Origin: Cydia pomonella
Taxonomy: Eukaryota > Arthropoda > Insecta > Lepidoptera > Tortricidae
NCBI RefSeq assembly: GCF_033807575.1
Contig: NC_084721.1
Span: forward strand, 9,114,001 to 9,178,000
Length of the DNA: 64,000 bases
Direction: 5' to 3'
In this document: positions 11,522 to 23,700 of the stretch, one piece after another
Numbering within the stretch: position 1 is the stretch's first letter
Layout: every line of letters begins with the position of its first letter
Notes under the pieces: generated by a model
Databases searched by the model: none
Told to the model about the DNA's origin: nothing
The model's input: only the letters and a program-made list of their open reading frames with translations
Program-made: the position numbers and the translations under genes

Positions 11522-11889
11522 GCGCAGCGATTGTTCCGAGACAGTTTGTTTGACACTTTTGACGGGCAACGAGCATAAATCTTTCTTCTGGCATTAAAAC
11601 GGAACTATTGTTTTAAACAATCATTGAGTGAACTAAGTAGTCTAACGTTTTCGTAAGTATATGGAAAAACGCGATTTTTCGAATTTAACAAACATTGAGC
11701 GTACCTGTATTTAATTTGTTGACTGTCTGTCTGCATACTCAGAAACCTTTTACGAGAGGTATGGGCATTGTGAATGTCATCTCGCTCTGTGTGGTAGGGC
11801 ACAGCACAGCGGATGTCATTCCAGATCTAGAGCAGAGCCCAACTGGGGAAGTACCTCCACCTTACAGAAAATCGCAGCCAAATAACACT

Positions 11890-12045
11890 AGACCCTACTC
11901 ATAGTGTTGTGTTCCTGCCGGTGAGTAAGGTTGCCAGAGCTCAACGAGGGGCGGGAGGGGGTTAGGGTCGGCAACGCGCATGTAACTCCTCTCTGCTTAC
12001 CATCAGGCGGGCCGTATGCTTGATTGCCACCGACGTAGTATAAAA
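11890..12045. repeat. dispersed lepidopteran repeat ('ccggtgagtaaggttgcc')
   Basis: Contains ccggtgagtaaggttgccag on the left and caggcgggccgtatgcttg on the right. The right end matches, in inverse orientation, repeats at 23444-23480 and 55998-56040 in this window. Short non-coding element of unclear class. Confidence 0.6.
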
Positions 12046-13217
12046 GAAAAAAAAAACATACTATTTTTGCAGTAGGTACATGCCAGTACTCGTACCTCAA
12101 GAGCCGTGCTTCGTCGGTGCATCTACGCGCCTTCCTTCTCTTGCCACTAATCACGCGCTTGTCGCTTCTGTGTATTTATTGCTCTACGTTTTTGGTACTT
12201 GATTACAAAACTGCATGTTCCGTATAAAAATGCCAATTTTTTATGGGGTACGAATGTAATCAAAATCAAATGAATATGATTGCATCAATTTCCAATAGTA
12301 TTAAAATTTCCCCCGAAGTACAACGACAGTAAAACATGAAAAACTACTTTCCGGGTGTCGCACCCTGGTGCGAATTTGACATTGGATTTAGATATTTTTT
12401 CTAATTATTTACTCAATTTGCACCGAGTACATTACTTTCCCCAGACCCGCAATGGCCAAAATAGATTTTTTTGTATGTTGTTTTTTTTTTACCTGTTCCG
12501 TATCTTAAATTAACATAAATAACACGTGCGAATTTAGATATAAGTGTTGTAAAACGTACGCCAAATTGCACCGAGTACACCTTTTTTCTCTTCTTAGTTA
12601 CAACCATTACATTATTTTCAGCCGATTTCACCCCTTTCCGGGGGGGTGAATTTAGTAACGATTGTATAAAGTTCGATTTTTAGCCCATACAAAACAATCC
12701 GTAGTGATTTTATTAGTCCTTAGAATTAGTTCCTGACTTTAGTGAAATTTGAGTTAATTTGACCGTACTAACCGTTTTCTCGATGGCATTGCAACAAACT
12801 CGCTCTTTACGCTGATCACGGTTTACTATTTTCGATTTTTTCACTAAATAAAAAAGAAATTGCACGAAATACCCGAAAAAACTTTGAAGCTTTCACAACA
12901 AATAAAACAATTAAGCTGACAGTTGACTTGATGTAAATTTGACAGAATAAATAGCACTGACGTTTTCTTTTTCTTCGTTGGCAAAGATTTGCGAAACAAA
13001 CTCCATACAAAACTTTTTATGTTCCTAGTTGCGTCAGCCTGGTCAATTGCTTGAATTGCTTCCTCTCCTTTTCGGTGTTTCGGTATTTGAATACAAATTC
13101 ATTATTATCGAATTTACGATGTTAAGACGTAGAAAAACGTGAATCCTTTTTATTGGCTGCCATACTTAATAATGTTTTAAGATATAATCATTCATGGAAA
13201 TCGCTGACTAAACAAAA
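12046..13217. other. spacer upstream of RGP1
   Basis: AT-rich with no coding exon seen. Two similar stretches, 'aatttgcaccgagtac' (12416) and 'aattgcaccgagtac' (12563), suggest a decayed duplication. The RGP1 promoter should lie in the last few hundred bases. Confidence 0.4.
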
Positions 13218-16200
13218 ATGATTGAGCTTTCAGCTAAGTTAACAACTGGCACAGTTTACTTAGCTGGTGAGGCCCTAGAGTGTTGTATCACATTTTGTCA
13301 TACAACCCAACCAGAACACAGGAATTCTCAAAGCCACAGGTAAGTTTAAATAATAAAGGCAATCTTCCATTGATATCACGTCTCACTTTTCTAATCTGAC
13401 ATGACTTTTACAGTGATATTTTAGAGAACTTAGCATGGGGTTCCGCACAGATCCACTGTTTCTATTCCACATCTGGGAGCACGGCTGAAAAAGCACCTAC
13501 TGTTGAGAAGACTACATCTTTGGAGGTGACTTCTTGTGACATTGGTGATGTGATATTTCATACTAAGCCAAAGATATTATTCTGCGACTTAACTATTCCT
13601 CTTGGAGAAACTAAAACATGTAAGTAACATATTTAATTTGTGTAAATGACTTCCTAATTGCCTTTGAACGGGTGCTCAATAAGATAAATGATTTAGACCT
13701 GCATTGTATAATCGTAGGAGACTTCAATATAAATTGTCTGGGCGAAGCTAGTACAGATTAAAAAAAAATGCACAGACATACTTCACTCTCACGGGCTAAG
13801 GAATGTAGTGGACTTTCCTGCTTGTATCACTCCCACGACGTCAACCTGCCTTGACCATTTGTATTAAAATTTGCCAATAGGTTCAGTCACTGTTACGCCT
13901 GTAACCACTAACCTCAGTGACCACCTCGCTATTAAAGGAGAAGTTCGATTACCGGATAAATGTATTGTTAACAACTCGAATACATATGCTAGATCCTTCT
14001 CCGAATTCAATCAAGCTAACTTTACGACAGCAAAAAATAGTGTAGATTGGAATGAGATACTTATAAAAATTAGAGATGCAAAAAAAACTTGCGATCTCCA
14101 TTATAAACATTATAGTCAGCAAGATTGATATTTGTTTTCCTTTGCGCAAAAGAAAAGCAAGTACAAAGCATGACTCCTCTTGGATTACCACAGAAGTAAA
14201 ACTATTATTATTGTATCTCCTTGGATTTCACGGGCCTATAAATCCCGGTCTTTTGATAGGCTTGCGTGGGGATATAGATCCAACACGTAGAGGCCCCTTG
14301 GAGAGCTTTAATGTCATGTAGAACGCCTGCTGGAACCCGTTCACAGGCGCAACAATAGACACCCATGAACCGGTCGCAGCAGGCATTGGGACTATTGTAG
14401 TAAAATGAACAGTATAACGGTCTATGGATTGAAGTTTGGGAGGAGATGAGACTGGGTTATTGCAAAGACGTCTGGACACCTGCCATAACAATGTTTCCAC
14501 TAGTTATCGAGGCAGGCGGTGAGTCGCCGCCCACTAGATGGGCCCCTGAAAATGCCGTCGTGAAGATGACCAGGAGCAACACCGGTGTGAGCGGCTCAGG
14601 GGTGTCGAGAGGTGTACGCCCTTTCTACCCAGTGGCTGATGACAGCCATAAGTGCCAACTCGCGTCTTATGCAAGTTTTCACTTCCACCCCACTTATTAT
14701 AATAATAAAACTATATAAATCCTTATTTTTTTACATTTTAGACTTTAGAAACAGATTTCCAAATAATGAATTACTGAATAATATTATATCTGTCATGGAA
14801 GTTCAATATGATAAGATAGTTAAGAGTTGCAAATCTAGTCACCATAATAATAGAATTAAATCTAGTACAAACAGCTAAAGCGATGTGGAGTGGAGTGTAA
14901 GAAATAAAGAAAGAAAGTAAGTATAACAGTTCGACATTAGATGTTACAGATGTGATTCGCAAAGTTGATGGGTCAAGGTTCGATAGTAAGAAACAGGTAG
15001 TCGAAACGATGAATTGCAGGTTTCTGAGCGCTGCAGCAGCGTGCGGGGCGCCGCGCGCAGACGTCGCCGGTGCCCTGCGCGCGCTGGGCAATGCTCGGCC
15101 TGCCTCGAATTACCTACTCGCTCTCCACCCCTTTACAGCGGTATTTATTTATTTACTACTGAAACTAGCGCCGATTCCTTTGTCATTTGCTATGGCGGAG
15201 CTTTTTAAGCGCTGTATAAATGAAGGCACTTACCCATAATTATTAAAAATAGCAAAGTAGCCCCTATTTTTAAAGGTAAGGGTAGCAGAGGTGATATAGA
15301 TGCATATATACCAGTCGCAATCATACCAGCGATAGTGAAAGTCTTTGAAAATGGCCTAAGTACTCGTCTCACTAGCTTTTTAATCTCCACCGGTAGTTTA
15401 TCAGATAGGCAGTATGCGTATCGTGCGGGCCGATCCACAACTTCCCTGACCCGCGAGCTGGTTCGGCGCGTCATGGCCTCCAGAGAGCATCAGAAGCAAG
15501 TGGCCGTCTTGTGCTGCGATCTCTCAAAGGCGTTTGATGTCGCCGACCATGCTGTGCTCGAGGGCAAGCTGCAGTATTATGGCATCCAGGGAACGGTCTT
15601 ATCTCTATTTAAGAGCCTCCTGCAAAATAGATCGCCAGTCCTTTTCGGTGATGGGGGGAAGGCGAGATCGGATCCAACGGGAGCGGGAGGGAACCTTCTC
15701 TTCTCTCTGCTTCTAAACGACCTGCTTGACGCTATAAAAACGGGTGTCGTCCTTATGTATGCTGATGATATTGCCGCTATTGTAACAGCTTCAACCATAG
15801 ATGGCGTCCGTCAGGCATTAAACAAAACAGCAGCGCAGCTCGCTCTGTGGTTCAAACAAACGGCCTCTCATTGAACCTAAAAAAGACTCACTAGCTCACT
15901 ACATTCACTTTAATTTAGCGGGCCGCTCTATGACACCGCTCCCTGTTCTGTTGCAATATGGAGCTGAACTCTGGGGTCGCTGTGCTGAGTGGGAAAGGGT
16001 CTTTCGCCTGCAAAAACGTGCCATTAGACCAATTTTGCACGAGTACCAATTGATACACCGGCTAAAGACCTTTTCAAAGTGCTAGGCATTCTTACGTTAC
16101 CTGCTATTGTAATTTATGCAGATAGCAGTTTATGTACGTGAAAATATTCACACGTATAAAACAAATGGCATGATACATGGGCGCAATACTCGAAATGCAC

Positions 16201-18611
16201 ATAAGCTCGTTGCTATCAGCCGCAAGCTTGCCAAGTCCTCGAAACCGATTCATGTGACGGGCTCCACATCTACCAAAAACTGAGGCCCCAAGCGTAAGCA
16301 GCTTTAAACATCGCCTAACCTAAGAAGTTGGCTTATTGAGCGCCCGTTCTACAATTATGATGAGTTCATAATGACCAATAAATAATTGTGTGATTTACTT
16401 TGATTACTCTTTATTGAAAGTATTGAATTTTTTTATTATTAGGGACATGTAAATAGCTTGGAAAAAAATGATTAGGATTATTTAATGAATTAGCTAAACA
16501 GCCTAGCACCCATATCTGAAAATTTTTAAACAAAGTATTTATTCCACCCATGATAACAACAACAAAAAAACCCATATCCTGACCTAAAGAAACTGCATTA
16601 CCGGTTGGTTTTAGTCACCTATGTGTCTAGTTTTAATATTTTAAGTTTTGTTACTAAAGCCTTATAATATATTTATTCTAGTTTGGTACAGAGAATCATT
16701 ACCAATTGAAGCACCACCATCTTACCGTGGTACGTCAGTGAAATACTCCTACAAAGTCACAATAGCCACTCAAAAAGTGGGCTCTCACATCAAAATGGTC
16801 CGGATACCTTTCAGAGTGCTGCCTATTAGTCCTATAATGAACATGCAGGACCTTGCCGCGTTGTGTGGGAATGAGACAACTGAGGAGCTGCAGCCGACAA
16901 ACCCATTCTCTGAAGAGAGGAAGGTGGAAACCCCACTGACTATGGCTCTGCAAGTGTTGCAGGTATATTTTATATTTATAAACTTCCCAAACAAATTACA
17001 TCTGCATAAAAGTATTGTATATGTAATACAGAAATAAATGCTAGTACTATTAACCCCAAAAAGGTACCTATTTAGCCAGTCTACTAGCCAGAATAATGTA
17101 AGAATATCATTTTATTTAGTATTTACTTGATATTCTTTAGCTACAGCAGACTACCAAGTGTCATGCTTAAGTGTAAGTGCTTTGGTGTAGTGACATACTG
17201 TAAACTTACATTGTATTTAAGTGAATAAATGAATGCTCAATATGTATTTATGTTCTACAGAATCTCACAGCGCGGAGAAGTCCTAATTCATACATGATAA
17301 CCAACTCTAGAGGTAAAGTGGGAAGATTCTGTCTGTTCAAGTCAGCCTACAAACTGGGTGAAGATATTGTTGGGACTTTTGATTTCTCAGTCGGAACTGT
17401 TACTTGTATGCAGGTAAATTACTATAAATTTTGTGTTAACACTAGTTATTCAGCAAGAATCCATAACAACTCATAACTTTGTGAAGAGAGACAAGTTGTT
17501 TTTGTTTTGAAACCATTACAATTCTATTGACTGTTTTGAACTGAACTAAATGTATTATTATTATGTATACATCTGATCTGATCTCTGACGGCGCACAGAC
17601 CTCTTCTTCTTCTTAATAAACTGTCGCTGCAACAATCATCTATCAAGATGGTGTGGCCAATGATGATTATGTATAGTAGTTCTGGAAGACCCCTTTTTAA
17701 TTCAACCCTTATTTATCTCTGGCATAGTATTGTGTTTAGTGTGTGAGTTATGCAGTTTTTTTTGTGTTCTTCTAGGTATCAGTGTCTCTACAGCCTGAAG
17801 AAATAGTAAAAACGTCACCAGCTAAAGCTAATAATAACAAAGAGACCAGCAGCAGGTCAATGACCGTGGCAAGATATCATGAAGTTACCTTAGGTCTCAC
17901 CCATTCAGAGTTAATACTGCCCATTCCATTGCATATCACTCCTGCTTTCGAGGTAGATGAAGGCAAGTACACCTTTTCTTTGAAGCTTAACATCATTCAA
18001 ATTCAGTATCAAGATCAATACAATCCACAGAAAACAACAATGACTTTGCACTCCAATCCAAAACACTAAACGTTAGATTGAGACAGACATAAAACCACAC
18101 CAGTCTTTCTAATATCCAATATGTGTACCCATAATTATTCTTATTGTGTGCCTATATTTATTTTGAATCAGAGGCTGCTGCTGTTTGTCAGGTGGCTGCT
18201 TTTAGCATAACATCGTTAGCCGGGTCCACGGAGCGAGCATACGCGCGAGGCAATTTCCTCACGCACAAAACTGCTAGTGTAACATTAACATCCCATTTGT
18301 GCAAGGTGGACATTTTAATTGAAAGCTTCTCTTTCCTAAAGTATGCTAGATAAAAATTAAAATTTATTTTAAAATTATTTGTCATCAATTTTTATTTTAC
18401 AGTTACACTAAAATGGCGTCTCCACTTCGAGTTTGTAACCACAAATGAAAAACTACTTCCCAATCCTGAAGATAAAGATTGGAATGCACCCTTGAATGTG
18501 GCCATTGAAACTATGGTCTGGAATCTCCCTGTCAAGATATATTCTACTTTGCCCAAACAGATCACACAGCATGTGGTGGGCAATGATGCTTACACAATGT
18601 ACATAAAATAA
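13218..18611 (+). CDS. RGP1: RGP1, Ric1-Rgp1 Rab6 GEF complex subunit
   Basis: Six exons: 13218-13339, 13414-13619, 16682-16962, 17261-17413, 17776-17962 and 18403-18611; together 1,158 nt, 385 residues (human about 391). The family is shown by the start MIELSAKLTTGTVYLAGEAL, 'ILENLAWGSAQIHCFY', 'KILFCDLTIPLGETK', 'PIEAPPSYRGTSVKYSYK', 'GKVGRFCLFKSAYKLGEDI' and 'VTLKWRLHFEFVTT'. These belong to an arrestin-like beta-sandwich protein that pairs with Ric1 to activate Rab6 at the Golgi for retrograde traffic. Intron 2 (3.06 kb) carries a nested LINE wreck. Intron 5 appears to use a GC donor (AAG|GCAAGT at 17963), since the obvious GT at 17953 would break the frame. A poly(A) signal aataaa lies near 18672. 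RRP15 lies tail-to-tail 168 bp downstream. Confidence 0.93.
13655..16385 (+). mobile_element. decayed non-LTR retrotransposon inside RGP1 intron 2
   Basis: Plus-strand remnants in order: an endonuclease piece with 'CIIVGDFNINCLG' (about 13700-13740), a reverse transcriptase piece (15290-15875) with 'LCCDLSKAFDVADHAVLEGK' and the catalytic 'MYADDIAAIV', and a C-terminal piece 'GAELWGRCAEWERVFRLQKR' (about 15960-16020). Frameshifts and stops break the frame many times. The wording fits the Jockey/CR1-like RT group; the clade is not certain. It is an old, inactive insertion that shares the host gene's direction. Confidence 0.8.
14237..14715. mobile_element. unidentified insertion within the LINE remnant
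   Basis: Between the LINE's endonuclease and RT pieces lies about 480 bp of GC-richer sequence unlike its AT-rich surroundings. It ends in an A-rich tract 'ttattataataataaaac' near 14694-14712. This looks like the 3' tail of another retroelement inserted into the first. No protein similarity recognised. Confidence 0.4.
18215..18292 (+). repeat. foldback MITE family A, partial copy in RGP1 intron 5
   Basis: Reads gccgggtccacggagcgagc followed by atacgcgcgaggcaatttcc and tcacgcacaaaac: one arm of the palindromic family seen complete at 48325-48533. Confidence 0.75.
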
Positions 18612-18779
18612 TACAGATAGTGCTAACACACAATTCCATTTTTTTTATAATTACTATTAGATTTTATCAAAATAAATTGCAATGTACATAATTATAAAGA
18701 AAGGTAATTCAATTATACAATAAGAAATGTTTTGTTTTTAACATTATTTATTAATGTATATACAATAAATGTAATAAAA

Positions 18780-20093
18780 TCATTCATCTACTGACTCTTT
18801 GTCCCAGTCTTTCATCTTGGCACCCATCATGAAGTCATCTCTGAAAAAAAAAGTAATATTAATATGGAAACAGTTTGGTGTCACCATAATTATGATGCTT
18901 CTCAATCACATCAAATTGTAAAATGGTCCAGGAGTACCTTAAAAAAGATTTAAAAAAATGTTTGCTAAAGATTTACTTTGACATACCTTAATGCATTCCA
19001 TCTAGGTTTCTCTTCCTCAGATTTGACTTCATTCTTTGGAGCTTTAGTCTCCTGATCCACAACTACTGATTTAGTCTGTCCCATGAGAGTATCTAAGAAT
19101 GCCCTTTTATCAAATTTCTTTAAGATTTTCTCCTTCTTAGCTTCAGATAGATCATTCCTGTCCATTTCCTTCTCTAATGTCTTCTGCTGGTTTCTAACTG
19201 CATTAAACAGCTGCACAACACCTTTTGTTGCAATCTTGTTTAATAACCTCTCTCTATCCTTTTCTAATATGTTGGGTTTTAGTCTTATTGAGGGCTTTTC
19301 GTTTTTCTGTAAGAAAACACCATTATAATATTTCTGCTACATAGTGTTTTGTGGACATTGTTATAATGTTGACAAAAAAATCAATTTTTGATTTGAATAC
19401 ATTTGTTTACATTTAAATACACTTGGGCAAGGAAAACCTATGTGCCGCCTCGGCCGAGGCTTGTCTACACTGGCACTTTTGTGCGTAAGGAAATTGCCTC
19501 GCGCGTATGCTTACTTTGTGTGGACCCGGCTAATAAGAATAATTATGCCTCACCCTACAACCCCTCGGAATAAAACTATATTTATATTCATACTTACTTT
19601 CTTTTTAGGTGCTGGTTCTGAACTATCTTGATCTTCTTTCTTTAGCACTGGCTTTTCTTCTTTAGTTTCCCCAATCACTTCAAATGCCGGTTTTTCTTCC
19701 TTTTCAACCTTTTCTGTTGCAGAGTACTTCTTAGCCCTTGATAATACCAAAGTTTTCTTATTTTTGGGTTTAGTGGAGCTGAGAATCTTTGATATGGAAT
19801 CACCCCAGCCTTTGTTGGTCATTACAGCATCTTCATTGTCACTGTTGTCTTCCCCTGAAGCAGAGTTCCCACTTTCTTCACCTGATGCTTCAATTTCCAT
19901 CCCTTCTTCATTCTTTGATCCTTCTGATGCTTCATCATCACTTGAAGTTTCATTGTCGGACACTAAAATATCAAGACCATCATAGTTTAATTATTGTTGC
20001 CCTTCTAAAACTTTTTTTTTATATAAAAGGTGTAACAAAAAATTTACCTGAAACTTTTAGTATTGGCTTTGACATTTCTGGAGCTACCACCAT
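18780..20093 (-). CDS. RRP15: RRP15-like ribosomal RNA processing protein
   Basis: Four minus-strand exons: 20048-20093 (ATG 20091-20093), 19598-19962, 18987-19306 and 18780-18840 (TGA at 18780-18782); 792 nt, 263 residues (human about 282). Phases close exactly. The N-terminal half is acidic, rich in Glu, Ser and Asp, followed by 'NKGWGDSISKIL'; the core has 'LLNKIATKGVVQLFNAVRNQ' and the tail 'RDDFMMGAKMKDWDKES'. All three are hallmarks of Rrp15, a nucleolar factor for pre-60S ribosome assembly and 27S pre-rRNA processing. The gene converges with RGP1 and is head-to-head with DCAF5. Intron 2 holds a family A MITE copy. The start was chosen for its phase and short first exon ending in a GTAAAT donor. 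Confidence 0.93.
19438..19548 (-). repeat. foldback MITE family A, partial copy in RRP15 intron 2
   Basis: Contains cctcggccgaggc, then tttgtgcgtaaggaaattgc and gtgtggacccggctaat, matching the right arm of the complete element at 48325-48533. Confidence 0.75.
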
Positions 20094-20727
20094 TGCACAT
20101 TAAATGAATATAAAGAATGGCTTATATTTTCAGCATTAGCTTATTTATCTCTGCGTAAATAAGGATTAAAACTGATGAAATACATAAATATGTCCTATTT
20201 CACGTGTTCTGCACAAAAGCAACACGCTGTTTTGACAGTTTTGACGTTTGTATGAGGTTGCCATAGAACAAAATAAACTTTCTGTTTCGAGACTACGAAT
20301 CTGGGGGCCTTTCTCTTTTACTCTCACTAAGACGTAATTAGAGTGACAGAGAAAAATGCCCTAATTACGTCTTAGTGAGAGTAAAAGAGAAAGATCCCCG
20401 CAATTTACGAATTTCGGTTTTCGCGGTAGGCCCCCTGTAACCATTTTTATTTTTATGAAATCTTGGCTGTGGTTGAACTGATTAAGAATGTTTAATACAA
20501 ACTAAATAAATTATCTTTAAATTCTTTTTTTTATGTCTTGTGTAAAAATTATCAGAGCTCAAATCAAATAAATGTCGTTTAATAAAAGAAAATAATCATT
20601 ATTGATTTGTTTCACGTGTAAAGAAACGTAAAAGATGTTTTTAAAAATATTCTACAGCTGACTGTCGATGCAGGACAAAGTTTTGATTTTTCTTGAATAA
20701 TAAGAAAATGGTGGTATAAAACTCAGA
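20094..20727. promoter_or_regulatory. shared intergenic region between RRP15 and DCAF5
   Basis: 634 bp separate the two divergent start codons, so both promoters must lie here. The middle (about 20300-20402) is a perfect-looking hairpin element: ctttctcttttactctcact at the left is repeated inverted as agtgagagtaaaagagaaag at the right, with 'aagacgtaatta' inside each arm. This is a small foldback MITE. No TATA box is obvious beside either start. Confidence 0.6.
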
Positions 20728-23700
20728 ATGGCGAATAAAGCTAACCCGTTACCATATATCAAGAAAAGGGAATATGGAATAGTGCCAGATCTTAAGGCTA
20801 CGTTGTTTGAAAACAGGTTGAGTGCAGCGAAGAACCTGTATCGGAAGGATTTAAAGTGCCATTTTGGATGTGTAAATGCTATCGAGTTTTCCAGTAATGG
20901 CGAAATACTTGTATCGGGTAAATATTTTTAATTACTTTATACAGTTCTTAATTAGATTGTTGTAATGAAATAATTTAAGTTACGTTTCTAGTTTATAAGC
21001 TTTTTGTACAATGGCGTCGCAAATTTACTAAATAATAAAAAAAAAATCGGCAGTGCTGGTACAATGCAGAAATTATCTAATAAGGTGACTAATGGTTTAT
21101 TTAAAAATAAACTTATTTAAGTTTTATGTTACAAACAAGTTTTGATTCAACCCTTCTCAAGATACCTACTTGTAAGATTGTTTACAAACACTTGCAGCTA
21201 ATGGCTCTTAATACGCAACTCAATATTTTATTGTGCTTGCATTTCATATGATATATTAAGAAGTAGTACTACTATGGATTTGGTAGGCAACATGCTTGTG
21301 ATATTTATTGATAACAACAAATGCAATTTTCTACCAAACAAAAGAAAATTCTACTACTATACCAAAACAAATAGTAATTTTACTTTAAGAGCCCGGTAAC
21401 GATTTTAGAGCAAAAATGTAAAATTGATAGATTTAGTCGTTGAAATTGAACACCTTTTGTTACTTAATATCTAAATAACAAGTATTGGTTTCTATTAGCA
21501 CGTTTTTTCATCTTACCTTTTAATAATGAGGTCGCAAGCTTGCGTCCCCGGTAATATGTGACGAGAAGGGACAGTTTTTAAAAATTCATCAAAAAATATG
21601 GTAGTAAATTATACAAAATGATGTATGAGAACAGTTTCAGCAAATGTTGTAAATTGTTTAAGTATCAAAATTACGTTGAAATTAAGTCAATTTTCAGAGA
21701 AATTGTCACTTGTTTTCAAGTAATATCTGGAGAAAATTGATTTCTTTCTACTTTCATTTACACTACTTCAAATTTATAATAGCAAAAATGTAGTTTATTA
21801 AAGTACAGGATATGTGTGATACAAAATTACCATTTTTATCAGTCCAAAACTTTACGAAATTTACAAATAAGCGGCGCTGCTGCACTGCTTTACGCGGGCT
21901 CACCTAAACGCCCATCAGAAAAATAATCATTACTAATTAAGTGAGTCTGTTTTAAAAAAATTGATTTATTAAAATGAAAGATAAGACGTGCTAATAGAAA
22001 CCAGTACTTGTTATTTCTAATAGTTAACAAAAGGTGTACAATTTCATGCGCTAAATTTATCAATTTGACATTTTTGTGACTAAAATCGATAATGGCCTCT
22101 AAACTCTGTAATTGGTGGATTTGATGGCAAAGAATTTGCTTTTCTATCTATGTGATCCATTGTATCGAAAGTTTCCATTGAGTTGTAAAATTTAATTTAG
22201 GTAACAACTCAATATAAAAATGTTTTATTGCAATTCATTTTTGTATCATGTCACATTATAATATCAATGCACATTATTTACTTAATTTGGCTATTAAAGG
22301 ATTCCTGAGAATGACATCCCCTTTAAGGCATTTTTACTACAAAATACCTTTACACTTGTATTTGTTTTTCCAGGTGGAGATGACAGGAGGGTGATGTTAT
22401 GGCAATTTGGGCAGGCCATTGTGGATCGAGGCCAACCTGAGGCCATGAAGTCCACCCACCAGTCTAACATCTTTTGTCTTGGAATTACTGATGACTCACA
22501 AAAGATTTACTCTGGAGGCAATGATGATATGGTAAGATTACATAACCCTTGGAGTGGTACGCCATCGGCTCCAGACCAATTTATGTCATTTAAATTTCAA
22601 ATTTGATTAATTGAAATAAAATCAAAATTCCAACAACTCAAAAACAATATGCCACTTGAAGAGATAAGAAAAACATTATGTCCCCTTGCCTCTTTGTGTT
22701 AAACTAGGTCATCATTTGAACTGAAGCAGGACATAATGGGACTTTATCACATGCACTTAATTTATTATTTGCTCTGATTTTTCAGTGCATGTGATTAAGC
22801 CTTAAGTCCCGTCTCAATTTAAATTAAGAATGAAAATAATATTAATGTAAACTAGATCAGTTATAGAGCCACCATTGTTGCCACACTATTCTCACTGGTG
22901 TCTAAATACCTCTACAATTACATTAAAGTACTACTACAATATAATAAATAAAGTTCCACAAAATGGCCTCATATCAGCATGTTGCTGGTGACTTCCAGAG
23001 CTAATCTTCCGATAGGAACATCATGTAAAAAAGAATCACGGAAGGTAACAGACAAGAAAGACATAAAAGTTACACAACTAGAAGATACACCATAAAGACT
23101 AAATTAAATAAAAACACAATATAAATAAAGCATCACATACCTTAGCTGATCATTACAGCTGCATATGCAACTAGCGCCAACGGGCTCCCATGGGGCTCCC
23201 ATGACCCGTGGCAAAATGCCGGGCCAACGCGAGGAAGACTACTAAAAACATAATAATACTAAAATAACTATTGCGTAACAGGAATGATATGTTATAGTCT
23301 GTCCGACGGTTTAAGAGCTAAAAGCCATAAAACTTGTTACAATGGCATTTTTATTTCAAAAGGTCTGAAGTCGTAATACGACATAGTGAGATTCGACCCA
23401 AACCACTTACTTATACAGATATATGTCTTTTTTTTTAAATACTACGTCGGTGGCAAACAAGCATACGGCCCGTATCAGAACCTTAATAGGTTCACTTGGG
23501 ATCTGACTTTTAGGGCAAATAATTCAATTTCTCACCCACGCGCTTGTACAAGTATTGCTATAAACTTATGTCTGTTGTTAAGAGGACAGTTTGTGTGTGT
23601 GTGTGTGGAGTATCGCGTCGTTTTCCGGAATTCATGATTTGCTCGTTTAATATTTGTATGATTTTCAAGGTAATTGTTCATGATGTGGAGAGCAAACGCC

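Noticed and set aside
17953..17958. GT donor after 'HITPAFE' in RGP1 exon 5
   Set aside because: It gives phase 0 while exon 6 needs phase 1; the GC donor ten bases later restores the family motif VTLKWRLHFEF.
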